Origin: Planctomycetota bacterium | Lineage (GTDB): Bacteria; Planctomycetota; Phycisphaerae; Phycisphaerales; Phycisphaeraceae | Reading direction: 5' to 3' | Assembly (NCBI GenBank): GCA_021413865.1 | Contig: JAIOPN010000045.1 | Span: forward strand, 16,954 to 80,953 | Length of the DNA stretch: 64,000 nucleotides | Shown: positions 33,562-41,951 of the stretch, one piece after another | How the letters are laid out: every line of letters begins with the position of its first letter | Position numbering within the stretch: the stretch's first letter is position 1 | Notes under the pieces: model-generated | The model's database searches: none | What the model saw: the letters and a program-made list of their open reading frames with translations, nothing else | What the model was told of the DNA's origin: nothing | Translations under genes and position numbers: made by a program

Positions 33562-34509
33562 TCACGGCACGGGGAAGATCATCGCGACCTTCTGCGTCGT
33601 GGGCGCGAAGCGCATCGAACCGTACAAACGCAGCGCCGGGGCGTTCCTGTCGTCCACCGCGAGCACCATCGTCGTCGCCTGCCGCGCCGACGCCAGCGCC
33701 ATCGCGCGGTTCAGGAGCTGCCGGCCGATCCCGCGCCCGCGCCACGGCGGGCAGAGGCCCAGATAAACCAGCTCCGCCGTGTCGCGCTGCTGCGCGAGAT
33801 TCACCAGCGCCACGCCCACCGGCCTGCCGCGGTGCGTCACGGCGGCCCACAATTCCGGCGTGAACACGCCGCTGGCCATGTGCCCCGCGAGGATGTCGTC
33901 GATGTGCCGCAGGCCGAGCAAACCCGGGCAATCCAGCGTGCTCTCGTAGCTCGCCAGGATGTTCTCCGCGAAGATCGGCCGCGCGGCCTGCGACCAGGCG
34001 TGGACCTCCAGCCCCGATTCCAGCTCCGGCGTGTGCCGCGGACGCGGGATCGGGCCCTGCATGTAGATCAGCGTGGAGAGGTGCGTGAAGCCGGCGGCCT
34101 GGACCGTGGCCCGGTGGGCGTTCTGGTTGGGGTCGAGCAGCGCCTGGATGAGGCGGACGTTGCGCGGGTCCTGCGCCGCGCAGGCGGTGCGGATCAACGC
34201 CGACTCGATGGGCCGCATGGATTCGCCCAGCGGCGGGGACATGAAGAGCATGCCCGTGCGGCCGGCCGAGGGCGTGACCAGCGCCGAGGCGACCGCCTCG
34301 CCGCGGACAAACGCAGCCCACAGTTCACTCAAACTAAGCCCCTGCTCGGCGGCGAAGGTCATGAACTGGTCCACCGCCGGGTCGTAAGGCCGGTTCCGCC
34401 CGACCAACAGCAGCGCCAGCGCGACCCGCTGCTCGTCGGCGGTGACGCGCCGGTGCTCGGCGGGCCCGCCGGTGTTGAATTCCCTGACTGGGGTGGTGAC
34501 GCTGGCCAT
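33562..34509 (-). CDS. Double-GNAT-domain acetyltransferase (mycothiol-synthase-like layout)
   Basis: A 315-aa protein with two GNAT domains. The N-terminal one (about 1-150) is degenerate: AAFVRGEAVASALVTPSAG and MRPIESALIRTACAAQDPR. The C-terminal one (about 165-315) is complete: ELVYLGLCPPWRGRGIGRQL is the acetyl-CoA loop near 255-275, then LNRAMALASARQATTMVLAV and RNAPALRLYGSMRF. MshD-type enzymes share this layout, but nothing else supports a mycothiol role. The substrate is unknown. ATG at 34509. Confidence 0.75.
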   Translation of the reverse strand: MASVTTPVREFNTGGPAEHRRVTADEQRVALALLLVGRNRPYDPAVDQFMTFAAEQGLSLSELWAAFVRGEAVASALVTPSAGRTGMLFMSPPLGESMRPIESALIRTACAAQDPRNVRLIQALLDPNQNAHRATVQAAGFTHLSTLIYMQGPIPRPRHTPELESGLEVHAWSQAARPIFAENILASYESTLDCPGLLGLRHIDDILAGHMASGVFTPELWAAVTHRGRPVGVALVNLAQQRDTAELVYLGLCPPWRGRGIGRQLLNRAMALASARQATTMVLAVDDRNAPALRLYGSMRFAPTTQKVAMIFPVP

Positions 34510-34828
34510 ATTGCGATCCGCACCCGAAGTTTAGTGTTCAACCCTGGCGTAGGGTGCGTGGAGCGGAGCGCAACGCACCACTCACACCGCCGTCTCGCTC
34601 AAACCGTCCCCTCATTGACCCAACACACGCATCCACCTGCCCCGCGCGACCCGAGTGTCAATGGTGCGTTGCGCTCCGCTCCACGCACCCTACCCCGCTC
34701 CGGGGGAGGGGGGGGGGGAAAGATTGACCCTCCCCCGTCGTGCCGTAGAATAACCACGTTCGGCCCCGCTGGCCGCGCCGCGGTCCGCCCCGAGGTAACA
34801 CACCTACAGCCACGCACGGTGGAGAGCC
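34510..34828. other. Repeat-bearing intergenic region upstream of an exported protein gene
   Basis: A 319-bp stretch without genes. It holds the perfect 32-bp inverted repeat (34549-34693), a G-rich run (about 34701-34718) and TAGAAT at 34746-34751, a possible -10 about 78 bp before the ATG at 34829. Confidence 0.6.
34549..34693. repeat. Perfect 32-bp inverted repeat, GTAGGGTGCG family
   Basis: The left arm (34549-34580, beginning GTAGGGTGCGTGGAGCGG) is exactly complementary to the right arm (34662-34693), with 81 bp between. The outer ends read GTAGGGTG, as in the 35-bp pair at 61251-61344, pointing to a mobile or REP-like family. Confidence 0.85.
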
Positions 34829-35452
34829 ATGAATAAAACGACACTGTCCGCCCTGCTGTTCGTCACCGCGCTAGCCGGCCTGCTGACCCTCAGCCGCGAC
34901 ACCGCCGCCTTCCCCGAGCCCGCCGCCGCCCCGCGCGGGTGGCTGCTCGACTTCACCCACAGCAAGCCCACCCCCATCGCCCTCCAGGCCGCCGACGGCA
35001 AGGTGCGCTGGTTCTGGTACATGACCTACAAGGTGCAGAACAACACCGGCCAGAACCGCATCTTCATCCCCGAGGTCACCATCGCCAGCGACCAGGGCGA
35101 CGTCGTCACCGCCGGCAAGGACGTTCCCGCGACCGTCTTCGCCGCCGTCAAGGACCGCGTGGGCAACAAGCTCTTGAGCAGCCCGACGAAGGTCGTCGGC
35201 CGGATCCTCGAGGGCGAGGACATGGCCAAGGAGAGCGTCATCGTCTGGTCCGCGTTCGACCACGACGTGGACCACGTCAGCATCTTCATCTCGGGCCTGA
35301 GCGGCGAGACGCAGATCATCCCCAACCCGCAGACCGGCGACCCCGTCGCCACCCGCCGCACCCTCATGGTCGAATACAACATGCCCGGCACCGGCGGCAG
35401 CCCGCAGGACCAGGCGGTCGTGCCGGCGGGTGAGACGTGGGTGATGAGGTGA
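34829..35452 (+). CDS. Exported hypothetical protein
   Basis: A 207-aa protein with a signal peptide (KTTLSALLFVTALAGLLTLS). The mature part contains GWLLDFTHSKPTPIALQAAD, RWFWYMTYKVQNNTGQNRIF, FIPEVTIASDQGDVVTAGKD and WSAFDHDVDHVSIFISGLSG; the order of beta-like segments suggests a compact extracytoplasmic fold. I recognise no family. Similar exported proteins are common in planctomycetes. ATG start with GAGAGCC upstream. The 3' end overlaps the next gene by 16 bp. Confidence 0.65.
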   Translation: MNKTTLSALLFVTALAGLLTLSRDTAAFPEPAAAPRGWLLDFTHSKPTPIALQAADGKVRWFWYMTYKVQNNTGQNRIFIPEVTIASDQGDVVTAGKDVPATVFAAVKDRVGNKLLSSPTKVVGRILEGEDMAKESVIVWSAFDHDVDHVSIFISGLSGETQIIPNPQTGDPVATRRTLMVEYNMPGTGGSPQDQAVVPAGETWVMR

Positions 35453-35778
35453 GTTCGTGGAAAATATCCGTTACAAATGCGCTACGTGCACACTTTGTGC
35501 AGCCCGACGGGCCGAGTAAGCCTGGCGCGGATTGGATCGTCTCGCTAAAAAAAAGCGGCGAGACGAAGCAAGTCATCGTCCGGATTTTTGCCGACGATGT
35601 CTCGGGAATGGCACCAGCGCAAGAAGCGCAGGCTGCGGCCAGTTATGTCGCAGAATTGCTCAAGTCTGGATGGCTGCCGGCCAATTACCAAGGCAAACCT
35701 GGTGAACTGACTGTTCCTTCGGATCAGATTCGATCACTTGCGCAAACCCGTCACAAACCGTGGTGGCGATTCTGGTAA
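35437..35778 (+). CDS. Small hypothetical protein
   Basis: A 113-aa protein with GTG start (a second GTG at 35449 is possible, giving MSSWKISV). Segments HFVQPDGPSKPGADWIVSLK, KQVIVRIFADDVSGM and AASYVAELLKSGWLPANYQG suggest a small alpha/beta fold, ending in a Trp-rich tail (KPWWRFW). No family recognised. It overlaps the end of the exported-protein gene by 16 bp and is AT-richer than its neighbours, so recent transfer is possible. Confidence 0.5.
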   Translation: MGDEVSSWKISVTNALRAHFVQPDGPSKPGADWIVSLKKSGETKQVIVRIFADDVSGMAPAQEAQAAASYVAELLKSGWLPANYQGKPGELTVPSDQIRSLAQTRHKPWWRFW

Positions 35779-35832
35779 CGCTGCAATACTTCAGATGCAG
35801 CTGTTTGACCTTTTGCACAGCCGCGAGCGGCA

Positions 35833-36714
35833 TTACTCCGTCGCATCCGCGACCAACACGCGCGCCAAACCCTCGTGGTCGGCCAAGACCGTCGCGTTGG
35901 TCAGACCCGGCGCGGACATCGCCAAATCCAGCACGGCCTGCTTCTGCGACGCGGCGATCTCGATCACGAGCTGTCCGGGGCGATCCAAATAAGTGTGGGC
36001 CTCGGCGATCAGGGTGCGGATGAACTGCAGGCCATCCCCCCCGCCGCGCAGGGCGTGCGTCGGCTCGTAATCCTTCACGTTCGGCGCGACCTCGGCCCAC
36101 TCCTTGTCCGAAATATACGGAGGGTTGCTGACCAGGTACCGCACGCGCAGGCCGAGAAGCGGCGCGAGCAGGTCTCCGTGGCGGAACTCGACGCGCTCCT
36201 CAACCCCCTCCGCCTTGGCGTTCACGCGGGCAACCTCGAATACCTCTTCGTGGGCGTCGGTGGCGATGACGCGCGACTGCGGGATGTGCTTGGCCAACGC
36301 GACGGCGATCGAGCCCGAGCCGGTGCCAACGTCGGCGATGGTCGGCGAGGCGAAGCCGGGCGTCCGGCGGGCGTGCTGGATGACATGCTCGACGAGCGTC
36401 TCGGTGCTGGGCCGGGGGATGAGCACGCGGCGGTCCACCTTGAGCATCATGGAGAAGAAGGGTGCCTGGCCGACGAGGTAATCGACGGGCTCGTGCTTCG
36501 TGGCCCGCTCGACCAGCTCGCGGAAGGCGGCGCGTTCCAGTTCGCTCGCGGGCCGATCGGGGTCGGTGTAGAGCCTGAGGCGCGGGACCTCCAGCACGTG
36601 GGCGAGGAGCATCTCGGCCGAGAGGCGAGGGCTGTCGATGCCGCGTTTGGTGAAGTGGTCGGTGGTCCAAGTCAGGAGCCTGCGCGTGGACCATGTTTCC
36701 GTGCCCGTGCCCAT
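35833..36714 (-). CDS. prmC: Peptide chain release factor N5-glutamine methyltransferase PrmC
   Basis: A 293-aa methyltransferase that methylates the GGQ glutamine of RF1 and RF2. The N-terminal helical domain reads TWTTDHFTKRGIDSPRLSAE near 15-35; VDYLVGQAPFFSMMLKVDRR and VLIPRPSTETLVEHV are the family signature; motif I is IADVGTGSGSIAVALAKHIP near 128 and LVSNPPYISDKEWAEV near 192 holds the NPPY motif that binds the glutamine. I chose the ATG at 36714. It is divergent from panC across only 24 bp; minus-strand TACAAT at 36723-36728 lies 8 bp before the ATG. Confidence 0.92.
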   Translation of the reverse strand: MGTGTETWSTRRLLTWTTDHFTKRGIDSPRLSAEMLLAHVLEVPRLRLYTDPDRPASELERAAFRELVERATKHEPVDYLVGQAPFFSMMLKVDRRVLIPRPSTETLVEHVIQHARRTPGFASPTIADVGTGSGSIAVALAKHIPQSRVIATDAHEEVFEVARVNAKAEGVEERVEFRHGDLLAPLLGLRVRYLVSNPPYISDKEWAEVAPNVKDYEPTHALRGGGDGLQFIRTLIAEAHTYLDRPGQLVIEIAASQKQAVLDLAMSAPGLTNATVLADHEGLARVLVADATE

Positions 36715-36722
36715 GTCCGGGG

Positions 36723-36732
36723 ATTGTAAGAT
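36723..36732. promoter_or_regulatory. Overlapping divergent -10 elements of prmC and panC (leaderless)
   Basis: ATTGTA (36723-36728) is TACAAT on the minus strand, 8 bp before the prmC ATG. TAAGAT (36727-36732) on the plus strand is 6 bp before the panC ATG. The whole gap is 24 bp, leaving almost no room for a 5' leader on either side. Confidence 0.5.
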
Positions 36733-36738
36733 GCGGCG

Positions 36739-37593
36739 ATGTGGACCGCAGATAACGTGGACGACATGATGGGCAATCGGCGGGCGCTGGAGGGGCGCGT
36801 GGCGTTCGTGCCGACGATGGGGGCGCTGCACGCCGGGCACGTCTCGCTGATGCAGGCCGCGAAACAGCTCGCCGACCACGTGCTGGTCAGCATCTTCGTG
36901 AACCCGACGCAGTTCGGCCCCAGCGAGGACTTCACCCGCTACCCGAGACCCATCGAGCGCGACCTCGAGGCCTGCCGCGCCGCGGGCGTGGCGGGCGTCT
37001 TCAACCCGACCGTCGAGGCGATGTACCCCGCCGATCTGTTGCCGTGCGACGTGACGATCCCCGCGCTGGCGACCATCCTCGAAGGGGCGGCCCGGCCGGG
37101 CCATTTCGCCGGCGTCTGCCGCGTCGTCGCCAAGCTCTTCAACATCGTCCAGCCGGACGTCGCCTGCTTCGGGCAGAAGGATTATCAGCAGTGCCGCGTG
37201 ATCCAGGCGATGGTGGACGACCTGGCGTTCCCGATCCGGATCGCCGAGCTGGCGACGGTGCGCGAGAGCGACGGCCTGGCGATGTCGAGCCGCAACGCCT
37301 ACCTCACCGCCGAGGAGCGCCGCCACGCCGTGGGGCTCTACAAAGCGCTCAGCGCCGCCAAATCGCTCGTCGAGACCGAGGGGGAGACGAACCCGGCCGC
37401 GGTGGAGTCGGCGATGCGGCAGGTGATGGTTTCGCACCACGTCGAGCCGGCGTACGCCGTGCTGCGCCACCCGCGCACGTTGGCGGAGCTGGACGCGATC
37501 AACCCCGCTGTCACGGGCGGCGTGGTCGCGCTGGCGGCGGGGAAGCTCGGGGCGGTGCGGTTGATCGACAACATGGTTCTGGGGCGCGGGTGA
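36739..37593 (+). CDS. panC: Pantoate--beta-alanine ligase PanC
   Basis: A 284-aa enzyme making pantothenate from pantoate, beta-alanine and ATP. VAFVPTMGALHAGHVSLMQA near 21-40 holds the HxGH nucleotide-binding motif; FVNPTQFGPSEDFTRYPRP near 54-72 and GAARPGHFAGVCRVVAKLFN near 114-133 follow; the C-terminal KMSKS-like loop is DGLAMSSRNAYLTAEERR near 175. Length and order match the family. ATG at 36739, predicted leaderless from a -10 six bases upstream. Confidence 0.94.
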   Translation: MWTADNVDDMMGNRRALEGRVAFVPTMGALHAGHVSLMQAAKQLADHVLVSIFVNPTQFGPSEDFTRYPRPIERDLEACRAAGVAGVFNPTVEAMYPADLLPCDVTIPALATILEGAARPGHFAGVCRVVAKLFNIVQPDVACFGQKDYQQCRVIQAMVDDLAFPIRIAELATVRESDGLAMSSRNAYLTAEERRHAVGLYKALSAAKSLVETEGETNPAAVESAMRQVMVSHHVEPAYAVLRHPRTLAELDAINPAVTGGVVALAAGKLGAVRLIDNMVLGRG

Positions 37594-37608
37594 ACGGCTG
37601 AAACCGTA

Positions 37609-37709
37609 AAGCCGCATGCAAACTGCATGCGCGTCTGGGCGCCCGATGCGAGATCGACGCTCTTATGACGGACGGGGATCAAGACGCGCACGCAGTTTGC
37701 GTGCGGCTT
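37609..37709. repeat. Long inverted repeat, AAGCCGCAC family
   Basis: The left arm (37609-37634) and right arm (37684-37709) match at 24 of 26 positions in inverted orientation; both mismatches are compatible with G-U pairs. Each arm has its own short hairpin around AAACT. Same family as 17019-17046. It lies between panC and a convergent gene. Confidence 0.75.
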
Positions 37710-37738
37710 GGCGGGGCACTCATTCCAATCTGGATTTT

Positions 37739-38311
37739 TTACTGCCCGGGCGCGGCGCCGCTCTCGACGCGGCGCGGCTCGACGCGCCGGTCCAGGCGGG
37801 CATCGACGCGCAGGTCAACACGGGCCGGCTCGACGCGCTGCGACGGGGCGGGGCCGCCGGGGGTCACCTCGGGGCGGTAGCCGGGGCGGAGCGGGACCTG
37901 GTCGATGAGATAGACCAGGTCGTTGGTGACGCGAGGGATCAGCCGGCCGTCGATGCCGGGGGTCTCGTTGGTGCCGATGGTGTGGTCCGCGCGACGGACG
38001 ACGTAGTTGAGGCGTGGCACACGGGCGAGGTAGCCCGGGCCGAAGAGGTAGTAGATGCTGGTGATCGGGGAGGCGGCGGAGGAGCGTGCGGTGGGGATGT
38101 TGGCCAGGGCGGCGTCGCTGGGCTTATAGACCTCGCTGTGCTCGCCGCCGTATCGCAGGCCGCGTTCGACGGTGCGGAGGCTGCGGGAGAGTGGGTCGAT
38201 GTCGCCGACGGCGCGATCGATGGGGGTGAGCTGCGTCGAGTCCGGCGCGGTCTCGGCCAAAGCGGCCGGGGCGAGGGCCAGACAGAGGATGACGCAGAGT
38301 CGGCGGGTCAT
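37739..38311 (-). CDS. Exported hypothetical protein
   Basis: A 190-aa protein with a signal peptide (RLCVILCLALAPAALA). The mature part holds TPIDRAVGDIDPLSRSLRTV, HSEVYKPSDAALANIPTARS and ITSIYYLFGPGYLARVPRLN, then an Arg/Val-rich tail (RVDLRVDARLDRRVEPRRVE). No family recognised. Its ATG overlaps the stop of the upstream lipoprotein gene (ATGA at 38308-38311), so the two are co-translated. Confidence 0.6.
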   Translation of the reverse strand: MTRRLCVILCLALAPAALAETAPDSTQLTPIDRAVGDIDPLSRSLRTVERGLRYGGEHSEVYKPSDAALANIPTARSSAASPITSIYYLFGPGYLARVPRLNYVVRRADHTIGTNETPGIDGRLIPRVTNDLVYLIDQVPLRPGYRPEVTPGGPAPSQRVEPARVDLRVDARLDRRVEPRRVESGAAPGQ

Positions 38312-38973
38312 TTGGATTCAGACTCGATGGCGGGCTCGGGCGTCGGGGCCGGGGCGGGCTCCTCGGGCTGGAGCATCGCGTCGGGGGCTGCCGGTGAAGT
38401 CGCGGCGGCGGGCTTGGTTTCTGGGGCAGGGGCGGGAGCGGGTGCCGGGGCCGAAGCGGGCGGGGCTGGGGGCTCGGTTACGACGGGGGCGGTTGTTGCA
38501 GGCTCTGTCACGACGGGGGCGGCGGTGGGTTTCGTTGCGGGTTTCGATGCGGCGTGCGGGGGAGGGGCCGTGGCGGGTTTCGCCGTCAACGCTTTGGCCG
38601 GGGGGAACTCCGGCGCGGGGCGGACCACCATCTTGATCATGATCGGCGTGCGGGGCATCTCCTCGAGGCCCTTCTCGATCGGGTCATCCACGCCATCGGC
38701 GTAAAGCTCCCACGACATGGTCTCGGCCGGTTTAAGCTGGACCTTCATGGCGGAGATGTCCCCCTCGCGCTTGAAGTGAAGGATGAGCTTGTGCTGGACG
38801 GGGATGGCCTTGGACCAGAGCTCGGTGTTCCGCATGGAGTCGTAAACACTGACGGTCTTGGGGATATCGATGGTGCTTTTGAAGGTGTGCTTATCCTCGC
38901 TGTAGCTGCAGGCGGGGAGCGCCAGCAACAGGGCCAGGAGGAGCATCCATCGGACCGGCCTGGGTACTTGCAT
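38308..38973 (-). CDS. Putative lipoprotein with Pro/Ala-rich tail
   Basis: A 221-aa lipoprotein. The lipobox reads LLALPACSYS, with Cys near 20. A soluble N-terminal domain (residues 21-120, with KTVSVYDSMRNTELWSKAIP and LELYADG-like strands) is followed by about 100 residues of Pro/Ala/Thr (KPATKPTAAPVVTEPATTAP), typical of a wall-spanning or flexible stalk. I chose the ATG at 38973, with AAAGGA upstream. It heads a two-gene operon. Confidence 0.65.
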   Translation of the reverse strand: MQVPRPVRWMLLLALLLALPACSYSEDKHTFKSTIDIPKTVSVYDSMRNTELWSKAIPVQHKLILHFKREGDISAMKVQLKPAETMSWELYADGVDDPIEKGLEEMPRTPIMIKMVVRPAPEFPPAKALTAKPATAPPPHAASKPATKPTAAPVVTEPATTAPVVTEPPAPPASAPAPAPAPAPETKPAAATSPAAPDAMLQPEEPAPAPTPEPAIESESK

Positions 38974-39051
38974 CGTGCGATCCTTTCGTCGGTCGGCGCG
39001 GCTGAGCGCCGCCGCATACGATACCATGATCGACCAAGGAGGCCTCGGGCC

Positions 39052-39717
39052 TTGCACCCGGATAAGCCCAACCCACAAGATTCATCGGCAGATCGGCGGG
39101 CCTTTTTCCGCCGGTTGATGCTCGGCGGGCTTAATCGCCTCGACGAGGCCGCCCAGAAGGTAGGCGGCAAGCTCCAGTCCGCCATGGACCGGGTCGAAAA
39201 CGCCGACCAGGGCCCCCCCACCGACGACATCGAGGAAAGCCCCGCGCGGCGCTGGCTGCGCCCCCCCGGCGCGCTGACCGGGGGCGCATTCGAGGAGACG
39301 TGCAGCCGGTGCGGCAAGTGTGTCGAGGTCTGCCCGGCCCAGTGCATCCGCATCGAGGAGGGCATCGCGGGCGGGCTGCCGCACATCATCGCGCGGCAGT
39401 CGCCCTGCGTGGTCTGCACAGGGCTCGACTGCATGACCCACTGCCCCTCGGGGGCGCTGAAACTCGTGGAATCACCCGCCGAGATCGCGATGGGTGTTGC
39501 CCTGGTGGACCACGACCGCTGTCTGCGGTCGTCGCGCGAGCCGGGCCGGCCCGGCGAGGACTGCCGCGTCTGCATCAACGACTGCCCCGTCGGCCAAACG
39601 GCGCTGGGGCTGGATGGCTACGGCCGCGTGCAGGTCCGCCCCGGCTGCATCGGCTGCGGCGTCTGCGAGCGGAGCTGCCCGACCGAGCCGGCGAGCATCT
39701 GGGTGGTGCCGGTATAG
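39052..39717 (+). CDS. Polyferredoxin (NapF/NapG-like), four 4Fe-4S clusters
   Basis: A 221-aa iron-sulfur protein. TTG start, chosen because AAGGAGG lies nine bases upstream. DRRAFFRRLMLGGLNRL near 15-31 resembles a twin-arginine signal. Four Cys clusters follow: CSRCGKCVEVCP near 85, CVVCTGLDCMTHCP near 120, CRVCINDCP near 172 with an upstream single Cys, and CIGCGVCERSCP near 200. This is the order of NapG/MauM-type proteins feeding electrons to periplasmic reductases. No napA or other partner is in the window, so the redox partner is unknown. Confidence 0.82.
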   Translation: MHPDKPNPQDSSADRRAFFRRLMLGGLNRLDEAAQKVGGKLQSAMDRVENADQGPPTDDIEESPARRWLRPPGALTGGAFEETCSRCGKCVEVCPAQCIRIEEGIAGGLPHIIARQSPCVVCTGLDCMTHCPSGALKLVESPAEIAMGVALVDHDRCLRSSREPGRPGEDCRVCINDCPVGQTALGLDGYGRVQVRPGCIGCGVCERSCPTEPASIWVVPV

Positions 39718-39735
39718 GAGCCGCCGCGCGCGGTT

Positions 39736-39791
39736 TAGAGCATTCCTAATTCAGGTATAGCGGGTGCCACAGTTGAAGTAGTTCCGCGCTA
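39736..39791. repeat. MITE-like element, short form
   Basis: Fifty-six bp whose ends read TAGAGCATTCCTAATTCAGG and GAAGTAGTTCCGCGCTA, imperfectly inverted. In the middle GGGTGCCAC joins AGTTGAAG directly. The copy at 57721-57857 has the same ends with about 80 bp of hairpins between these two points. Confidence 0.75.
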
Positions 39792-39816
39792 AGCGTTCCA
39801 TCCCCTTCACTCACCG

Positions 39817-40737
39817 TCACGCCCCGCACGCTTGCAGGAAACCCTCCGCGTTGAGCCGCGCGATCGCCTCGCCGTAGAGCAGGTGGCGGATGCGGCCGAT
39901 GTAGTGGCGTGAGGGCAGGCCGTCGCACGTCCCCTCGACGCGCACGTCGTACTCGGGCGGCAGCAGTTCACAGCCGAAGCGGGAGCTGGCCAGGGCGTAG
40001 AGCGTCTGCTCGATGCGCCAGAAGTGGCCGACGATGCCGGGCAGTGCGAGGAACTCCTCGAACCAGTCGTTGCGGAGAGAGGCCTTGTGGATGAGCCCGT
40101 ATCCGGAATTGATCCGGGGGAGCAGGTCGAAGCCGAGCGCCTGTTTCACGGCGTCGGGCTCGACGGTGTAGGCGGAGGCGAGGTCGCCGTTCAAGGAGTT
40201 TTTGAGGTAGGCCGGGTCCTCGATGCGGCGGAGGAGCTCGGTCGGCTCGGAGAAAAAGATTACGTCGCTGTCGATCAGGAGCATGCGCGGCAGATCGAGA
40301 TAGACGGCGAAGTCGAAGAGCTTGGTCGCCAGTTGATTGTCACGGCGGAGCGCCGCGCACCGCGGAAAATCTTTCAGCATCCGCGGCACGTGGGTGTCGG
40401 CGGTGGGCCGATCGATGTAGCGGGCCTCGGGGAAGTGGCGGCGGAGCGTGTCGCGGGCGTGGGAAGGGACGGAGCCGTCGTCATGGATGCACAGGCCGTA
40501 ACGCCGCTTGGAAAAGTGGTAGAAAGTCTTGAGCGCCCACATCAGGTTGAGCCAGTCACTGGCGGAGGTCAGGACATGGACTTCGCAGGTGGCGTCGTCG
40601 AGGCCGGCGACGGGCCTGGTGTGGAGGATGCGCCGGCGGACGATGTCGCGGTACCACGCGACGCGCAGGCCGTGCTGCTTCCATTGCTGAAACCGAAGAT
40701 AGAGTCCGCCGAGGCTGATAAATACACTCCCGTTCAG
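39817..40737 (-). CDS. Glycosyltransferase, no canonical start codon
   Basis: About 306 residues resembling GT8-like or related transferases. TRPVAGLDDATCEVHVLTSA, a YGLCIHDDGSVPSHARDTLR segment, FDFAVYLDLPRMLLIDSDVI (the DSD is a metal-binding DxD), and RINSGYGLIHKASLRNDWFE with LPGIVGHFWRIEQTLYALAS later on. The reading frame has no ATG, GTG or TTG near its expected beginning; the first possible codon is CTG at 40737, overlapping the upstream gene's TGA as CTGA. It may use a CTG start or translational coupling or frameshifting, or the sequence may contain an error. Confidence 0.6.
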   Translation of the reverse strand: MNGSVFISLGGLYLRFQQWKQHGLRVAWYRDIVRRRILHTRPVAGLDDATCEVHVLTSASDWLNLMWALKTFYHFSKRRYGLCIHDDGSVPSHARDTLRRHFPEARYIDRPTADTHVPRMLKDFPRCAALRRDNQLATKLFDFAVYLDLPRMLLIDSDVIFFSEPTELLRRIEDPAYLKNSLNGDLASAYTVEPDAVKQALGFDLLPRINSGYGLIHKASLRNDWFEEFLALPGIVGHFWRIEQTLYALASSRFGCELLPPEYDVRVEGTCDGLPSRHYIGRIRHLLYGEAIARLNAEGFLQACGA

Positions 40738-41951
40738 GACCGCGTGGGCGTGGATGGGCCCTCGGAAAGCGGCACCAGCTTCTTGCCCAGCATGCGGCGC
40801 AGCAGTCCCTTGATCTTCACGAGCAGGAGGAACACCTTGGCGTCCCAGCCCAGGCCCTTCTTGCGCCGCCAGTATGTGAACTTCTTGTCCAGCTCCCGCG
40901 CCTCGGCGTCGCGCCTGGCGCGCGGGCGATAGACCCTGTTGTAATACCCCACGGCCGACCAGAAACCGGCGCGGCGTTCGGGCGACACATCCACACGGTT
41001 CGAGATCATGTCCGAGGTGTTGAACCGGAACGGTGCCAGATCCTGGATCTCCAGGGCGACCTGAGCGTGAGACTTGGTGATGAGCGTGGGCAGCGTCATC
41101 TCCGGGTAGGCGCGCTCCAGCGCGGGCATGTAAACATCGAGCGGGACACGGAAAATGAACGGGTTGTGGTAATTCCGATACGCTTGGTAGCCCGGCGAGC
41201 CCGAGTACGTCAGCGCGCGCGTCATGCTGCCGAAGTCCACGCAGCGGATGTTCATCTCCCTGGCCAGCTCGTAGCAGAGGATCTTCGCGCCGGTCGCCAG
41301 GGAGAGGATGAGCGTGTCGATCTTGTACAGCTCGATATCGCGGCGGAGGTCTTCTTTGATGAGGTCGAGATTCTCGGAGAACCGCATGCCATTGTTGCGG
41401 ACTTGGTGGAAGACGACGTTGGCATCCGCAGGCCAAAAGCCCTTGGAGAGCTCGATGTACCGCGGGTCCTTGGTCATTTCTCGGAGCAGCGCCGATTCCG
41501 CGCCGGCGAGCAAGCAGCGGTGCGCACGGACGTAGTTATACAACTGGAAGTGCGTCCAGGCGAAAATGATGTTACTGGCCTGCGTCGAGGGGTTGCGGAA
41601 GAGCGCCGGGTCGCGATTAAGTCCAAGCTCGGGGATGTGCCGTTGGTTGATCTGGATGCTGTCGCAGTAGTCCAGGTAGTCGCACTTCTCGAACGCCTCG
41701 TAGAGGCGGGTAAAGTGCCGCGCCTCGATGCCCGAGATGCTGAACGCGTGCTCCACGTTGACGGGCGGCTTGTAAGCGGCCTCGTTGTAGCGTGGGGGCA
41801 TCTTGCCCGCCTTCACCGCGAGCATGCACTGGATCTCCCCGTCCCCCAGCCGCAGGAACGAAAACGCGCGGTGCGACCCGAGCAACTGCGTCAGGCGCGC
41901 CGCCTCGGCGGCGCTGGCTTCCACGGATGGCGAGTTCTCGTTCACGCTCAT
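40734..41951 (-). CDS. GT-D fold (DUF1792-type) glycosyltransferase
   Basis: A 405-aa protein. Residues 25-40 carry FSFLRLGDGEIQCML, the hallmark of the GT-D fold first seen in DUF1792. Later segments include DYCDSIQINQRHIPELGLN, YNYVRAHRCLLAGAESALLR and TLILSLATGAKILCYELARE near 225. The C-terminal 70 residues are basic. GT-D enzymes add sugars in glycoprotein or polysaccharide pathways. It overlaps the acyltransferase gene upstream by ATGA and ends in an overlap with the next glycosyltransferase. Confidence 0.72.
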   Translation of the reverse strand: MSVNENSPSVEASAAEAARLTQLLGSHRAFSFLRLGDGEIQCMLAVKAGKMPPRYNEAAYKPPVNVEHAFSISGIEARHFTRLYEAFEKCDYLDYCDSIQINQRHIPELGLNRDPALFRNPSTQASNIIFAWTHFQLYNYVRAHRCLLAGAESALLREMTKDPRYIELSKGFWPADANVVFHQVRNNGMRFSENLDLIKEDLRRDIELYKIDTLILSLATGAKILCYELAREMNIRCVDFGSMTRALTYSGSPGYQAYRNYHNPFIFRVPLDVYMPALERAYPEMTLPTLITKSHAQVALEIQDLAPFRFNTSDMISNRVDVSPERRAGFWSAVGYYNRVYRPRARRDAEARELDKKFTYWRRKKGLGWDAKVFLLLVKIKGLLRRMLGKKLVPLSEGPSTPTRS

